64,000 nucleotides of DNA from Halohasta litchfieldiae (GCF_002788215.1 NZ_CP024845.1:2976001-3040000), one strand, 5' to 3'. Counted from the first letter of the stretch, positions 51,107 through 60,056 are shown. Notes: a model not told the origin generated them from the letters alone. Program-made: numbers and translations.

Positions 51107-52438
51107 CTACGAGATGGCCGGTGTACCGGGCTGTTGTTGGACGTTCCGGTAGAGTCGACTCGCCAGAATCATCCCGCCGACGCCGAGGACGAGATAGATC
51201 ACGAACCCGGTGGCGTAGCCGTCGACGCCTTGGAAGTCGACGAACAGCCCGAGCAACGGCGGGACGACGAAGCCGCCGAACGCGCCGAGTCCGCCGACGA
51301 GTCCCGAGGCTCCGCCAACTGCTTCGGGGACATATTTGGGGACGAGTTGGAACACCGCAGCGTTCGCAACACCCATCCCGACCGCCAGCAGGAACGTGGC
51401 GGCAATTGCGGTCCACAGATCACGAGTGATGACGAGTAGGATCGAACTACAGCCGATAGCCCCGAAGCTGACGATGGCGGTCGGCTCGCCGCCGACGGTG
51501 TCGCTGACCCAGCCGCCGGGCACCCGAATCAGTGCCGCCACAAGTACGAACGTGATCGCGGTCACGACGCCCGCCGAGCGAATGTCGAGGCCGTGGAGTT
51601 CGATCCAGTAGGAGGGCAACCAGACAGAGAGCGCCAGAAAACCACCGAAAGAAACGAAAAACATCGCCACCAGCGCCCAGACGCGCCGAATCTTGGCCGC
51701 GTTGCGGATCGATTCCATCGCATTGCCGGAGGGAAACAGCTCTTGGCCCTCGGCTTGTGCCTGCTCTTTGGCTGGTTCGGCGTTGAGACCCTGCTTGCGG
51801 AGTTGGAAGTAGTAGGGGTCGACCGTGTAGTAGGCAAAGATGCCAGTGCCGACGACCAGCAGGCCGAGCCACAGCAGGTAGGTCTGGGTGATCCCGACGG
51901 CGGTGATGACGACCGGAACGATGAGCGTTGCCACGCCGGGAGAACTGTTGCCGAGTCCGGCGTAGATGGCGAGTGCGGTTCCCTGTTTATCCGTCGGATA
52001 CCAGTAGGAGGTCTGGGCACTACCGATGGAGAAGACCGCGATGCCACAGCCGCTCAGCGAGCCGAAGAGGAAGACGAGCGGGAAGTGCCGGAACGCCAGC
52101 CCGTCGGGATACAGGTACAGTAAGATCACTGCCAGCCCGGTCATCCCGACAATCGAGAGCAGGAGGAGGATGATAAACGGGCGCTTCGCGCCAACGTCGT
52201 CGGTCCACGCGCCGAAGGGGATGCGGAGCAGCGAGCCACTCAACTGCGGCGCGGCCACGAGCAACCCCAACAGGAAGCCCGACAGCCCCATTGCCTCGCC
52301 GAACTGTGGCGCAACAGGTCCGTACAACACGACACCGGCAAACCCAATGAAAAACCCAAAGGTTGCGGTTATCAGCCCTTGTTGGGGAGAACCGCGAAGA
52401 TCGGAACCATCCATACGACTGAGTGCACGATCATCCAC
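51107..52438 (-). CDS. narK: NarK-type nitrate/nitrite MFS transporter
   Basis: A 443-aa twelve-helix carrier of the nitrate/nitrite porter family. Nitrate signatures are visible: IYAGLGNSSPGVATLIVPV in helix 5 and ASGLVGGLGAFGGFVVPPLLG in helix 11; RIPFGAWTDDVGAKRP is the MFS loop. The start may be GTG 52438, about 24 nt downstream of a TATA-like ttatat (leaderless), or ATG 52414 (MDGSDLRG). No nitrate reductase genes lie in the window; a second NarK-type gene lies at 55251. Confidence 0.85.
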   Translation of the reverse strand: MDDRALSRMDGSDLRGSPQQGLITATFGFFIGFAGVVLYGPVAPQFGEAMGLSGFLLGLLVAAPQLSGSLLRIPFGAWTDDVGAKRPFIILLLLSIVGMTGLAVILLYLYPDGLAFRHFPLVFLFGSLSGCGIAVFSIGSAQTSYWYPTDKQGTALAIYAGLGNSSPGVATLIVPVVITAVGITQTYLLWLGLLVVGTGIFAYYTVDPYYFQLRKQGLNAEPAKEQAQAEGQELFPSGNAMESIRNAAKIRRVWALVAMFFVSFGGFLALSVWLPSYWIELHGLDIRSAGVVTAITFVLVAALIRVPGGWVSDTVGGEPTAIVSFGAIGCSSILLVITRDLWTAIAATFLLAVGMGVANAAVFQLVPKYVPEAVGGASGLVGGLGAFGGFVVPPLLGLFVDFQGVDGYATGFVIYLVLGVGGMILASRLYRNVQQQPGTPAIS

Positions 52439-52640
52439 TAAAATAGCACTGATTCAGATATAATTTAACTAATTTACACCAAATTATTCAAAAGGTCGAT
52501 CCTATGCGTGTTTTCTGGACATTCCGTCTCTTTTCAACTGGGCAGTATTTGACAAACCACTCGCTCGACGCCACGTAGCGAGGAACAACTGGATATACGT
52601 CCGCATCTGTCGACCGTTTAAATACAGTCGTGGCTGGCCA

Positions 52641-53678
52641 TCACTGGTCGACAGTCGTCGACCAGAACCCGGCTTCGAGATCCAACCACGTGACGATGAT
52701 GACGTGGGGGGCGGTCAGGACTGCGATGCCGACCAGATAGATGGCAAAGAGGTCGGGCCAGTCGACCGGTGCGACGGGGACCGCGAGTGCCAACCCGCCG
52801 AAGATGGCGAGTGCGCCGATTGATAAGGGCGTGGCCTGTCGACCGAAGCGACTCAACGCGCCCCGAAGATGCCTTTCGCTGAGTTGACTGGCGGCGACAT
52901 CGTCCAACAGCAGGAGCCGAGTGATGTGGCGCACCGAGTGCCAACAGCAGAAGAAGACGCCGATAGCGAGAATCGGTGGCACCGTGAGAAAGTAGACGCT
53001 TAAAAAGACGAGTTCGCCAGCGTCGACGCGCCACGCGTGTCGACTCTCGCTACTGTGATAGCCGATGACCAGTGAGGCAACGATCAGGGTGGCAACCACG
53101 GCGGCAACGATAGTTCTGGCTGTGGGCGAAAACAGCGGATCGAGGAGCGTGGTGTCGACGCCGAACAGGCCGACGAGTTGGCCCGCAACCCAGCGGTACT
53201 CGCCGGGAAACGCCACCAGTGGGAGGGCCATCGGGAGCGCCCCCCGAACTGCAATCGTCAACAGTCGCGCGCCTCGGGTTCGAAGATGGGTCGGGCCACG
53301 CAGTTCGATGAGTGGCTGCAGGTCACCTTGACCCCAGTGGAACCACGTCATGAGAATAAATAGCCCGAAGGCGACCACCGGGGCGAGAAACCAAACACTC
53401 GCGTACGCGAGACCAACGATGAGGTACAGTCCGCCGACAACCGCGAGCCAGCGCCGGGTCAGCGGCTCACCAAGGGCCCACGGCAGTGTGAGATGGTCGA
53501 CTGCGCCGTGCGGAAGCCCAAACAGCACGATGCTTGCGGCGAACGGCAGGAGCTGATAGACTCGCGAAGGCGGCCCAAACAAGAAGACGGCGATAGCGGT
53601 GATAGCGAGGGCGACCCACGGGACCACAAACGCTAGTCGAAAGACGGTTCGATCACGGCCTGCGGTGGTGGAGATCAT
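52641..53678 (-). CDS. blh: Brp/Blh beta-carotene 15,15'-dioxygenase
   Basis: A 345-aa membrane enzyme that cleaves beta-carotene into two retinals. The iron-binding histidine pattern of the family is present: GLPHGAVDH, MTWFHWGQGD, CCWHSVRH and LTAPHVIIV. About eight helices are predicted by eye. It is downstream of crtY, overlapping by 4 nt, so lycopene cyclisation and carotene cleavage are co-expressed. The retinal-binding opsin that would use the product is not in the window. Confidence 0.93.
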   Translation of the reverse strand: MISTTAGRDRTVFRLAFVVPWVALAITAIAVFLFGPPSRVYQLLPFAASIVLFGLPHGAVDHLTLPWALGEPLTRRWLAVVGGLYLIVGLAYASVWFLAPVVAFGLFILMTWFHWGQGDLQPLIELRGPTHLRTRGARLLTIAVRGALPMALPLVAFPGEYRWVAGQLVGLFGVDTTLLDPLFSPTARTIVAAVVATLIVASLVIGYHSSESRHAWRVDAGELVFLSVYFLTVPPILAIGVFFCCWHSVRHITRLLLLDDVAASQLSERHLRGALSRFGRQATPLSIGALAIFGGLALAVPVAPVDWPDLFAIYLVGIAVLTAPHVIIVTWLDLEAGFWSTTVDQ

Positions 53679-54412
53679 TTCGACCAGTCACCCCATCGGT
53701 CCAACAGCCACGCGTAGAGTACCAACCCTTGGATGACAAATAGGTTCGTCACGAGAAAGAAGACCATCTCCTCGACGGGAAGCCCAAGCGGAGCGATGCC
53801 GACGGTATAATCGGGTGAGATAGTCCACAGTTCCAGCGAGATGGCCGTCCAGTCGACCACCCACAGATACAGCGTCGGTACGGCGACCGCCAGCCCGACG
53901 GTTCGGCGGCAGTGCCAGAGCTGTGTCCAGCCGAACCCCCACTGGAGCGCGAAGATGGGCGCGGCCCACGCGAGAATCGCCCCGAGGTAGAACGTCGACC
54001 CACCAGTCAGGAGGCCAGCACCGACCACACCCACACCGACGCCCGCGAGGATGCCCGCCGCCCGCTGGCGGGTCGACAGTGCCAGCGGCGTGGTGGTTGA
54101 GATTGAAAATCGGGAGAGCCACAACGCAGTGAAAATCGGTTGGAGGACGAAAAACAGGGCTTCACCCACTGGAACTGCCCAGAGTCGACCGGCGACGACC
54201 CCCTCGCCGTAGGTCCAGACGCCGCGTCTGATGAGGAAGTTATCCCACGGCAGCGTGTAGCAAACCGCGAGAACGGTAATGATGGCCAGTCCAGTTGCGG
54301 CTCGTCGGCGGTCGTGGCCGGAGGGCCGGAGCCACGCAAGCAGTGCCAACCCGACGATTGGCGGAAGTATGGCGACTGTATGGAACTGTAAATACGTTTC
54401 CGGTGGGATCAT
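53675..54412 (-). CDS. crtY: Lycopene beta-cyclase (CrtYcd-type)
   Basis: A 245-aa membrane protein with two lycopene cyclase domains of the heterodimeric type in one chain: PVGEALFFVLQPIFTALW and LPVEEMVFFLVTNLFVIQG both carry the PxxExxFF motif. It converts lycopene to beta-carotene, the substrate of Blh. Start ATG 54412; a TATA-like ctatattcg lies at about 54475-54483 (minus strand), giving a leader of roughly 40 nt. Confidence 0.93.
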   Translation of the reverse strand: MIPPETYLQFHTVAILPPIVGLALLAWLRPSGHDRRRAATGLAIITVLAVCYTLPWDNFLIRRGVWTYGEGVVAGRLWAVPVGEALFFVLQPIFTALWLSRFSISTTTPLALSTRQRAAGILAGVGVGVVGAGLLTGGSTFYLGAILAWAAPIFALQWGFGWTQLWHCRRTVGLAVAVPTLYLWVVDWTAISLELWTISPDYTVGIAPLGLPVEEMVFFLVTNLFVIQGLVLYAWLLDRWGDWSK

Positions 54413-54598
54413 GTGGCAACCAGTCTGGGGGCCGGATGCTCCACAGTTGGTGTCGACTACAGACGGCCAACGAATATAGCGGTTCGGTCTCTTGCTGGTC
54501 GCTACATGTGGCCCAAAGAGTCAGTACTAACTCAGAGTCGCTCTGCGAGCGCGGTCAGCGGGACCGACGGAGTAGAGGGACCGAGAGAACGAGCTGTG

Positions 54599-54763
54599 TT
54601 ACCGCGAAAGGGTGACGATACAGTCGGTTGCGATCCAGCCGTCGCAGTTGCCCTCTTCGGTGAATACAGTTCGATCTGGGGAGGATTTGAGCGCAGAGAT
54701 ACAGGGTGAGCTATCAGTGTCGTCAGCCTCCCGACGCGTCTCGCGTGTGTCCGTGACTTCCAT
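54599..54763 (-). CDS. 54-aa protein behind iron-box-like promoter
   Basis: A short acidic ORF starting at ATG 54763. It begins MEVTDTRETRREADD and ends WIATDCIVTLSR; three cysteines (SSPCIS, GNCDGW, ATDCIV) and a C-terminal beta-type segment are seen. It resembles the short haloarchaeal proteins ending in a W-I-x-S/T-D strand, but I cannot name the family with certainty. A TATA-like CCTATATC is centred 28 nt upstream of the ATG, so the mRNA is probably leaderless. Two DtxR-like boxes flank that TATA box. Confidence 0.6.
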   Translation of the reverse strand: MEVTDTRETRREADDTDSSPCISALKSSPDRTVFTEEGNCDGWIATDCIVTLSR

Positions 54764-54770
54764 ATCCGAG

Positions 54771-54784
54771 TTAGGTGGGCCTAA
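54771..54784. promoter_or_regulatory. DtxR/Idr-like iron box 1
   Basis: TTAGGTGGGCCTAA matches 12 of 14 positions of the TTAGGTTAGCCTAA-type box of DtxR/IdeR-family repressors and has perfect TTAGG/CCTAA arms. It lies between the TATA box and the ATG of the 54-aa gene, where binding would block initiation. Confidence 0.5.
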
Positions 54785-54796
54785 ACTGATATAGGT

Positions 54797-54810
54797 TTTG
54801 GTTGGCCTAA
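54797..54810. promoter_or_regulatory. DtxR/Idr-like iron box 2
   Basis: TTTGGTTGGCCTAA matches 12 of 14 positions of the same box. It lies just upstream of the TATA box (54788-54795, minus strand), over the BRE position, 26 bp from box 1 start to start. Confidence 0.45.
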
Positions 54811-55101
54811 GACTCTGGGCGTCGTGACAGTTGACGGGGCCGAACTGCGCGCCACCCACCGAGCAAGAAAATACACCGCTCGCTCACGACTTCAGCAACC
54901 AGCCCAGTCGCGGTTGGTGTCGACCAATTATGAGGGATACACGAACGTGAACACCAGTTGTTGAGAACTGTTCGATTTCGGCGCTCGAAACTACGCGTAC
55001 TGTGCCTTATATGACCTAATACAGATACAAGAGTATGCCTCTGTATCAATATTTGAACAGCCAAATTTATATACCATCTCGGATCAGGGGCAAGCGTAAC
55101 G
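54811..55101. other. Intergenic promoter region upstream of narK leader
   Basis: A stretch between divergent small genes. It holds TTCGA-tttcggcgc-TCGAA near 54976-54994, then nested inverted repeats ATACAGA/TCTGTAT (55019-55025 and 55040-55046) and GATACA/TGTATC (55024-55029 and 55042-55047), and the TATA box of the next unit. No NarO-like CGAAC-N4-GTTCG site was found. No RNA gene or longer ORF is convincing. Confidence 0.5.
55066..55073 (+). promoter_or_regulatory. TATA box of narK leader operon
   Basis: TTTATATA, preceded by the A-rich gccaaa (BRE-like). The expected start lies about 25-28 nt downstream, at 55097-55101, immediately before the ATG at 55102, as in leaderless haloarchaeal mRNAs. 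Confidence 0.65.
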
Positions 55102-55260
55102 ATGTCCGAAACCACAACTGAAATTGGTGAATCGGGGCTGGTTCGTCAACCAGTTTGCTCACAGAAGATGATATTCAAATCAAAATTGTGGGTTGAGTGT
55201 CCGAAATGGAAATCAGAATCTGGTAGCCTGTCGACCGGAGGTGAGTCCGTATGGGGCTGA
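55102..55260 (+). CDS. 52-aa leaderless ORF overlapping narK
   Basis: ATG at 55102 sits right at the start predicted from the TATA box; the frame ends at TGA 55258-55260, 10 nt inside the narK coding region. The peptide starts [12 protein letters not shown], holds two cysteines (PVCSQK, VECPKW) and is not obviously related to anything I know. The narK gene downstream carries a strong SD, which in haloarchaea is typical of a second cistron. It may be a real small protein, a translational-coupling leader or a remnant of a larger gene. Confidence 0.5.
   Translation: MSETTTEIGESGLVRQPVCSQKMIFKSKLWVECPKWKSESGSLSTGGESVWG
55237..55245 (+). promoter_or_regulatory. Strong Shine-Dalgarno of narK
   Basis: GGAGGTGAG ends 5 nt before the ATG at 55251 and is nearly fully complementary to the 16S rRNA tail. 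It fixes the narK start and lies within the upstream ORF. Confidence 0.8.
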
Positions 55261-56573
55261 TCAAGATGACGAAGTACCGGACGCTGATCCTCGCAACCAT
55301 TGGGTTCAACTTCTCGTTCTTGATTTGGTTCTCGTTTGCGCCGTTTACCGGACCGATGGCCGAGGAGTTCGGCTTGTCGACCGCAGAAATCGGGATTCTG
55401 GCGAGTTCGGCCATCTGGATGGCACCGTTCGGACGAATGTTGACCGGCTGGCTCTCGGATAAGTACGGCGCGCCGACGATCTTCGCCATCGTGTTGGCCT
55501 ACGTGGGCGTGTTCTCGATCGGCAGCGCATTCGCCCAAGACTACTCGGTGTTCTTCGTCACGCGGCTGATCGTCGCCACGGCGGGAATCACGTTCGTGAT
55601 CGGCATTCAGCACGTCGCCGAATGGTGGGAAGAAGAAAACCTCGGGCTGGCCGAGGGGATCTACGCCGGGATCGGCAACGCCGGTGCAGCCGGCGGTGCG
55701 CTCATCCTCCCGCGTGTGTTCCCACAGTCTTGGAGTGGACCGTTGTTCTCGACGAGCTGGCGAGCGGCGTTCTTCTACACCGGGATCGTTTCGATCTTCC
55801 TTGCAATCGCCTACTACCTGCTCGGTGAGGCAGCCAAATCCGAGGAGAAACGCCAGGCGACCAAAGACAACGCGAGCTTCAAAGAGTGGCTCCACACGGC
55901 CACGCGATACGGAACTGTCGTCCTCGCGCTGGGATACATTATGACGTTCGGGCTCGAACTCTCGATGAACGGCTGGCTTGCGACCTACTACCGCGAAGCG
56001 TTCAACCAGGACAACCTCGTGGTTGCAAGCACGTTCGCGGCGACGTTCTCGGTCGCAGCCGGGCTACTCCGGCCGTTCGGCGGCTACGGCAGCGATCTGC
56101 TGATGCGCAAAGAGATGAACATCCTGCCGTGGTTCAAAGGCCGCTACCGCGAACAGTGGACGTTCGTCTCGCTGTGTTTCGTCGTGATCACGATGTTTGC
56201 GATGACGCTGGCCGGACTCTCCGGTGTGCTGATGAACGCCGTCATCGTCGGCTTCCTCGTCGGAACCGGCTGTGCATGGGCTGAAGGAGCGATCTTCGCG
56301 CAGGTGCCGTCGATGTTCCCCAACAGCTCCGGGGCCGTGGCGGGCGTCGTCGGCGGGATCGGGACGGTCGGCGGCATCATCTACCCGCTGATCTACTCCG
56401 CGCCGTGGCTGGCCAACCTCCACATCGGCTACTCCATCGTCGCCGCCTCCATGATCCCCTTCGTGCTGCTGACGGCATGGGTGTTCCAGCCGGAGATCGC
56501 CGCCGTGGCCAACACCGCCGGCTTCATTGGTGATAGTGGATCCTCGACGTCGAGTGTTCCAAGCGATGACTAA
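55251..56573 (+). CDS. narK: NarK-type nitrate/nitrite MFS transporter
   Basis: A 440-aa twelve-helix carrier. [20 protein letters not shown] is the MFS loop, [21 protein letters not shown] the first nitrate signature and [20 protein letters not shown] the second. The helix 8-9 loop is long and basic ([19 protein letters not shown]). It is clearly a different paralogue from the gene at 51107. In this family some members import nitrate and others exchange nitrate for nitrite; the direction is not decidable. Start set by the strong SD. It is the second cistron after the 52-aa ORF. Confidence 0.9.
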   Translation: MGLIKMTKYRTLILATIGFNFSFLIWFSFAPFTGPMAEEFGLSTAEIGILASSAIWMAPFGRMLTGWLSDKYGAPTIFAIVLAYVGVFSIGSAFAQDYSVFFVTRLIVATAGITFVIGIQHVAEWWEEENLGLAEGIYAGIGNAGAAGGALILPRVFPQSWSGPLFSTSWRAAFFYTGIVSIFLAIAYYLLGEAAKSEEKRQATKDNASFKEWLHTATRYGTVVLALGYIMTFGLELSMNGWLATYYREAFNQDNLVVASTFAATFSVAAGLLRPFGGYGSDLLMRKEMNILPWFKGRYREQWTFVSLCFVVITMFAMTLAGLSGVLMNAVIVGFLVGTGCAWAEGAIFAQVPSMFPNSSGAVAGVVGGIGTVGGIIYPLIYSAPWLANLHIGYSIVAASMIPFVLLTAWVFQPEIAAVANTAGFIGDSGSSTSSVPSDD

Positions 56574-56701
56574 GCTGTAGCACTATCCCTGACAGTCGAC
56601 CGAATGGTCTCCACACATCACTGACGCTACTGCCCTCCCCTCCACTGCGTTGCAACTGTTTTCACCACACCCTTATTCGAGACGCGTCCCAACGACAGGG
56701 T

Positions 56702-57484
56702 ATGACCCCTTCTCGTGACCGCCCGCGGGACCGCGACGAGTTGGAAGACCAACTCGACGAACTGGAGGAGACGCTGACCGATCTCCGGAGCGAGCTTCGT
56801 TCCGAGCGTCGACGCGGCCCACCCAAACCCCCGAGCCTTAGTGAACTGCTCCGATTTACCGAGGAGTACACGATTCCGACCCTGATCGCCCTGCTTGAGG
56901 CGACGATCCAGTCGCTGAAACTGCTTCGGCGCACTCTCCGGCTGGCCGACCCCAACCGCGCCGTCCGCGAGGAGAGCGAGGCCGCCCGGAGTCGACTCGA
57001 CCGAGTCGGCACCGAGGCCGGCAATCAACTTGCAGGCGCGCTTTCGGAGCTTCGAACTGCGCTCTCGGAGGCCGACCTCCCCGACAACCCGGAGTCACGT
57101 CGACTGATCGACGACGCGCGGGATCTGACCGGCGAAATCGAAGGTCGACTGCGGGATGCAGAGCAGTCGGTACGGGACAACCGCGACCGCGAGCGTCGTG
57201 CTGGACGGGACGAGCCACGAGATAACGGCTCGACACGGGACCGCGGCGTGATGATCGACGTCACCGATGCCGGCGATGGCGGACAGGGAGATGCTGACGA
57301 GGGCGATGCCGAGGCCGATGCGGGCGATAGCGAAGCCCCAGAAGTCGACGTCGAATCAGAGCTCGAATCGATCAAGGACGAACTCGACCGATCACAGCGG
57401 GCCCTCGACGAGGCCGACGAGGGAGACCCCGAATCCCACCAGCCCGACGAGGACGACGGTGAGGAAACCGACGACTCTGCGTAA
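56702..57484 (+). CDS. Acidic coiled-coil protein, unknown
   Basis: A 260-aa protein. Residues 10-45 form a heptad-like charged helix (DELEDQLDELEETLTDLRSE), the middle has an amphipathic stretch (PTLIALLEATIQSLKLLRRTLRLADP) that could touch membrane or protein, and the C-terminal 90 residues are Asp/Glu-rich and low in complexity, with a second short helix. No enzyme motif. It looks like a haloarchaeal scaffold-type protein. A TATA-like cccttattcg lies about 25 nt upstream of the ATG. Confidence 0.7.
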   Translation: MTPSRDRPRDRDELEDQLDELEETLTDLRSELRSERRRGPPKPPSLSELLRFTEEYTIPTLIALLEATIQSLKLLRRTLRLADPNRAVREESEAARSRLDRVGTEAGNQLAGALSELRTALSEADLPDNPESRRLIDDARDLTGEIEGRLRDAEQSVRDNRDRERRAGRDEPRDNGSTRDRGVMIDVTDAGDGGQGDADEGDAEADAGDSEAPEVDVESELESIKDELDRSQRALDEADEGDPESHQPDEDDGEETDDSA

Positions 57485-57552
57485 GTATATTTAACCCGTT
57501 CTAATTATATTTAATTAGTGTCGAAGACGGTCGACGAACGACGGTCGGCCAC

Positions 57553-58317
57553 TTACAGCGACGTGGCGATATGCTGTTCGATCTGGTCGACGAGTTCCGG
57601 GCGGAACGTCCAAAACCCGTCCCAGAGGTTGGGTTCGTCTTCGAGGGCGACGAGCGCCGCCGGGTCGATATTACCCTCGTCCGGCGGGGTGAAGACGACG
57701 AACCACGACCGGCGGTAGGGGTACGAATCGCCGGTGTGGACCGCCACAGGGAAGGCCTCCGGCGGCGTCCAGTCGTCGACGCCATACACGTGGACGTCGG
57801 TCCCACTGTTGCCAACCGCTTCGTATACGTCTCGTGTCCCCTGCTCGTCGGTCAGCCGCGAAAGTCGCTGGAACGACGCCCGGAGCGTGCCACTCCCGCT
57901 CTCGGCGGCCCGCCGCTCGATCACCCGCGACATCGTTATCAGGAGGAGTTTTTCTTTGTTCGAGGCGGGATACCCCCGAACTCGGAACGGAATCTCGTCG
58001 AGCCCTTCGAGCACGGCCGGCAACGACACCTCGTCGAGTTCCCGTGAGCCTGTTTTGTACAGATCCGAGTTGATCATCAGAATCGAGTTGAGGAGGTCGT
58101 CCAGCGTCGACTGGGCGATCACCTCGCTGTCTTCGACCAGCGCGACGATATCGGTATCACTGTCGGGCCGCTGAATCTCGTCAATTGATACCGATTGACC
58201 TTCGAGCAGTGTGCCCAGCAGATTGCGAATCGCATCCGGCGACGAGCGGTTGATCAGTACGAGGGTCCGGTTCGGATTGTCTACGTCGTCAAAGAACCCA
58301 CGTAGTGAGGTAGCCAT
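57553..58317 (-). CDS. DICT sensory-domain protein
   Basis: A 254-aa soluble protein resembling the DICT domain (sensor found with diguanylate cyclases and two-component systems): RTLVLINRSSPDAIRNLLGTLL at the start, LVEDSEVIAQSTLDDLLNSILMINSDLY in the middle (quoted in part), KEKLLLITMSRVIERRA and DVHVYGVDDW later, ending in DGFWTFRPELVDQIE. It stands alone without an output domain, as many haloarchaeal copies do, so it may be a signalling adaptor. The ligand is unknown. Confidence 0.78.
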   Translation of the reverse strand: MATSLRGFFDDVDNPNRTLVLINRSSPDAIRNLLGTLLEGQSVSIDEIQRPDSDTDIVALVEDSEVIAQSTLDDLLNSILMINSDLYKTGSRELDEVSLPAVLEGLDEIPFRVRGYPASNKEKLLLITMSRVIERRAAESGSGTLRASFQRLSRLTDEQGTRDVYEAVGNSGTDVHVYGVDDWTPPEAFPVAVHTGDSYPYRRSWFVVFTPPDEGNIDPAALVALEDEPNLWDGFWTFRPELVDQIEQHIATSL

Positions 58318-58382
58318 TAGTTACTAGTTGGCATGATCTATCAAAGAGTCTTTGCTTGGCGAGTCGGCGAGGGAGGGACAGC

Positions 58383-58787
58383 CTACTCGATTGGCTGGAA
58401 CTGGTAGCCGTCCCACGACTGACTCTCTGGCTCTCGGATTCCGGCTCCCGGCTCGCGGAGTTCTTTGCTGTAGACGGTCTCGACTTCCTGACCGATGTCG
58501 ACCTCGTTGGTTGTGAGTTGGCCAACCGCCCGCACCGACTCGCCATCCACGTCGAACTCGACGATCCCGATATGGTTGGGTTGGCGGACGCCCGGCGGGG
58601 TCGCCGTCGACGTCGTCCATGTAATGAGCGTTGCCGTATACTCACTGAGGTCGACCGTCCCGACCGGCTCCTCGCCATCCGGCCCAAGCGGATGCGGCGG
58701 GTAGAGAATCGTGCCGTCAGGATATCGGGCCGCTTCCATCGGTGGCTGTCCGGTGGTCTCCTCACTGTCGGTAGTGGTGTCGCTCAT
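58383..58787 (-). CDS. DUF35-type OB-fold partner of thiolase
   Basis: A 134-aa protein with the OB-fold half of the DUF35 family (GTVDLSEYTATLITWTTSTATPPGVRQPNHIGIVEFD, quoted in part). DUF35 proteins usually bridge thiolase and HMG-CoA synthase and have an N-terminal zinc ribbon; here no cysteine is present, so the rubredoxin-like ribbon is missing. The start overlaps the thiolase stop by 4 nt, supporting a thiolase-DUF35 complex. Confidence 0.8.
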   Translation of the reverse strand: MSDTTTDSEETTGQPPMEAARYPDGTILYPPHPLGPDGEEPVGTVDLSEYTATLITWTTSTATPPGVRQPNHIGIVEFDVDGESVRAVGQLTTNEVDIGQEVETVYSKELREPGAGIREPESQSWDGYQFQPIE

Positions 58788-59938
58788 TGGCTTGCCTCCA
58801 GAATCGTTGTAATGACACAGTTCCCAAAGCCGCCGACGTTACACGCGAGGCCGGTTTCGGCCTCAACCTGCCGCGGTCCGGCGGTGCCCATCAGCTGTTG
58901 ATACACTTCGTAAATCTGAGCAACCCCACTGGCGCCGAGCGGATGACCCTTTGATTTGAGGCCGCCGGAGGTGTTGATCGGGAGTTCGCCGTCCCGGTCG
59001 GTGATCCCTTCCTCGACGGCTTTCCAGCCTTCGCCTTTTTCGAAGAACCCGAGGCCCTCCGACTGGAGGAATTCGAGAATCGTGAACATGTCGTGGAGTT
59101 CGGCCATATCGATGTCGTCGGGACCGAGTCCGGCCATCTCGTAGGCGATCTCACTGGAGTCGACGACGCCACCCATCACGGTCGGGTCGTCGCGCTCGTG
59201 GACGACGTGGGTATCAGTTGCGCCGCCGATACCGGCGACCGTCACGTAGTCGTCAGTGTGTTCTTTGGCGACTGACTCGGGACAGAACATGAGCGCGGCC
59301 GAGCCATCGGTGATCGGACAGAAGTCATAGAGTCGGAGGGGATCGGCGATGATCGGCGACTTCATAACGGTCTCCAGATCGACTTCCTTCTGGAACTGGG
59401 CGTGTGGGTTGTCGACGCCGTTTTTGTGGTTTTTGACCGCGACCTTGGCGAGACTCTCCCGCGGTGCGTCGTGGATGTGGAGATAACGCCGAGCGGTCAG
59501 TCCCGCAAACGACGGCAGCGTGAGCCCGTGTTTGTACTCGGCGGGGTGGGTTAGGGAGGCAATAACGTCGGTTGCTTCCGCAGTGCTTCGGTGGGTCATC
59601 TTCTCGCCGCCGACCAGCATCGTCATCTCGCTGGCACCGGAGGCGACAGACTGCCAAGCGCTGTAGACACCAGCGCCGCCGGAGGAGCTGGTTTGATCGA
59701 TTCGTGCGGTGTAGGCCGGGATTGCATCGAGGTCGTGGGCTACGGCGTTCGGGATTCCGGTCTGGCCCTCAAATTCGCCGCTTGCCATATTCGACACATA
59801 GAGATGATCGATATCCGAGCCGTCGACGCCAGCATCGTCCAGACAGGCGAGTCCGGCCTCGGCCAGCAGTTCGCGGATCCAACTGTCACGCTGGCCGAAC
59901 TGGGTCATCGACGCCCCAATAATCGCAACACGTTCCAT
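58784..59938 (-). CDS. Thiolase-like acetyl-CoA acetyltransferase
   Basis: A 384-aa thiolase-fold protein of the SCP2-thiolase-like type. VAIIGASMTQFGQRD opens it; GHPLGASGVAQIYE carries the conserved histidine and LACNVGGFGNCVIT the second cysteine. At the place of the nucleophilic cysteine the sequence reads DQTSSSGGAG, with Ser84 where Cys is expected, so normal Claisen catalysis may be absent or changed. Start ATG 59938; the frame extends to 60106 but that is noncoding. It is co-directional with the DUF35 partner. Confidence 0.88.
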   Translation of the reverse strand: MERVAIIGASMTQFGQRDSWIRELLAEAGLACLDDAGVDGSDIDHLYVSNMASGEFEGQTGIPNAVAHDLDAIPAYTARIDQTSSSGGAGVYSAWQSVASGASEMTMLVGGEKMTHRSTAEATDVIASLTHPAEYKHGLTLPSFAGLTARRYLHIHDAPRESLAKVAVKNHKNGVDNPHAQFQKEVDLETVMKSPIIADPLRLYDFCPITDGSAALMFCPESVAKEHTDDYVTVAGIGGATDTHVVHERDDPTVMGGVVDSSEIAYEMAGLGPDDIDMAELHDMFTILEFLQSEGLGFFEKGEGWKAVEEGITDRDGELPINTSGGLKSKGHPLGASGVAQIYEVYQQLMGTAGPRQVEAETGLACNVGGFGNCVITTILEASQ

Positions 59939-60056
59939 ACTCACCCTGCCCACGGCCAGCCGCTTACCGATTTCCCTTCTATCGAACTGTCGTTTGCAAT
60001 CCTGACCGTCGACTGGTCTCGGTTCATTTAATGCGTCGTTGATCCAACGAGCAGCC

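Noticed and set aside
54412-54500. Bat-like activator site upstream of crtY (accaactgtgg)
   Set aside because: Only a weak match to the bop-regulon element; distance and symmetry are poor.
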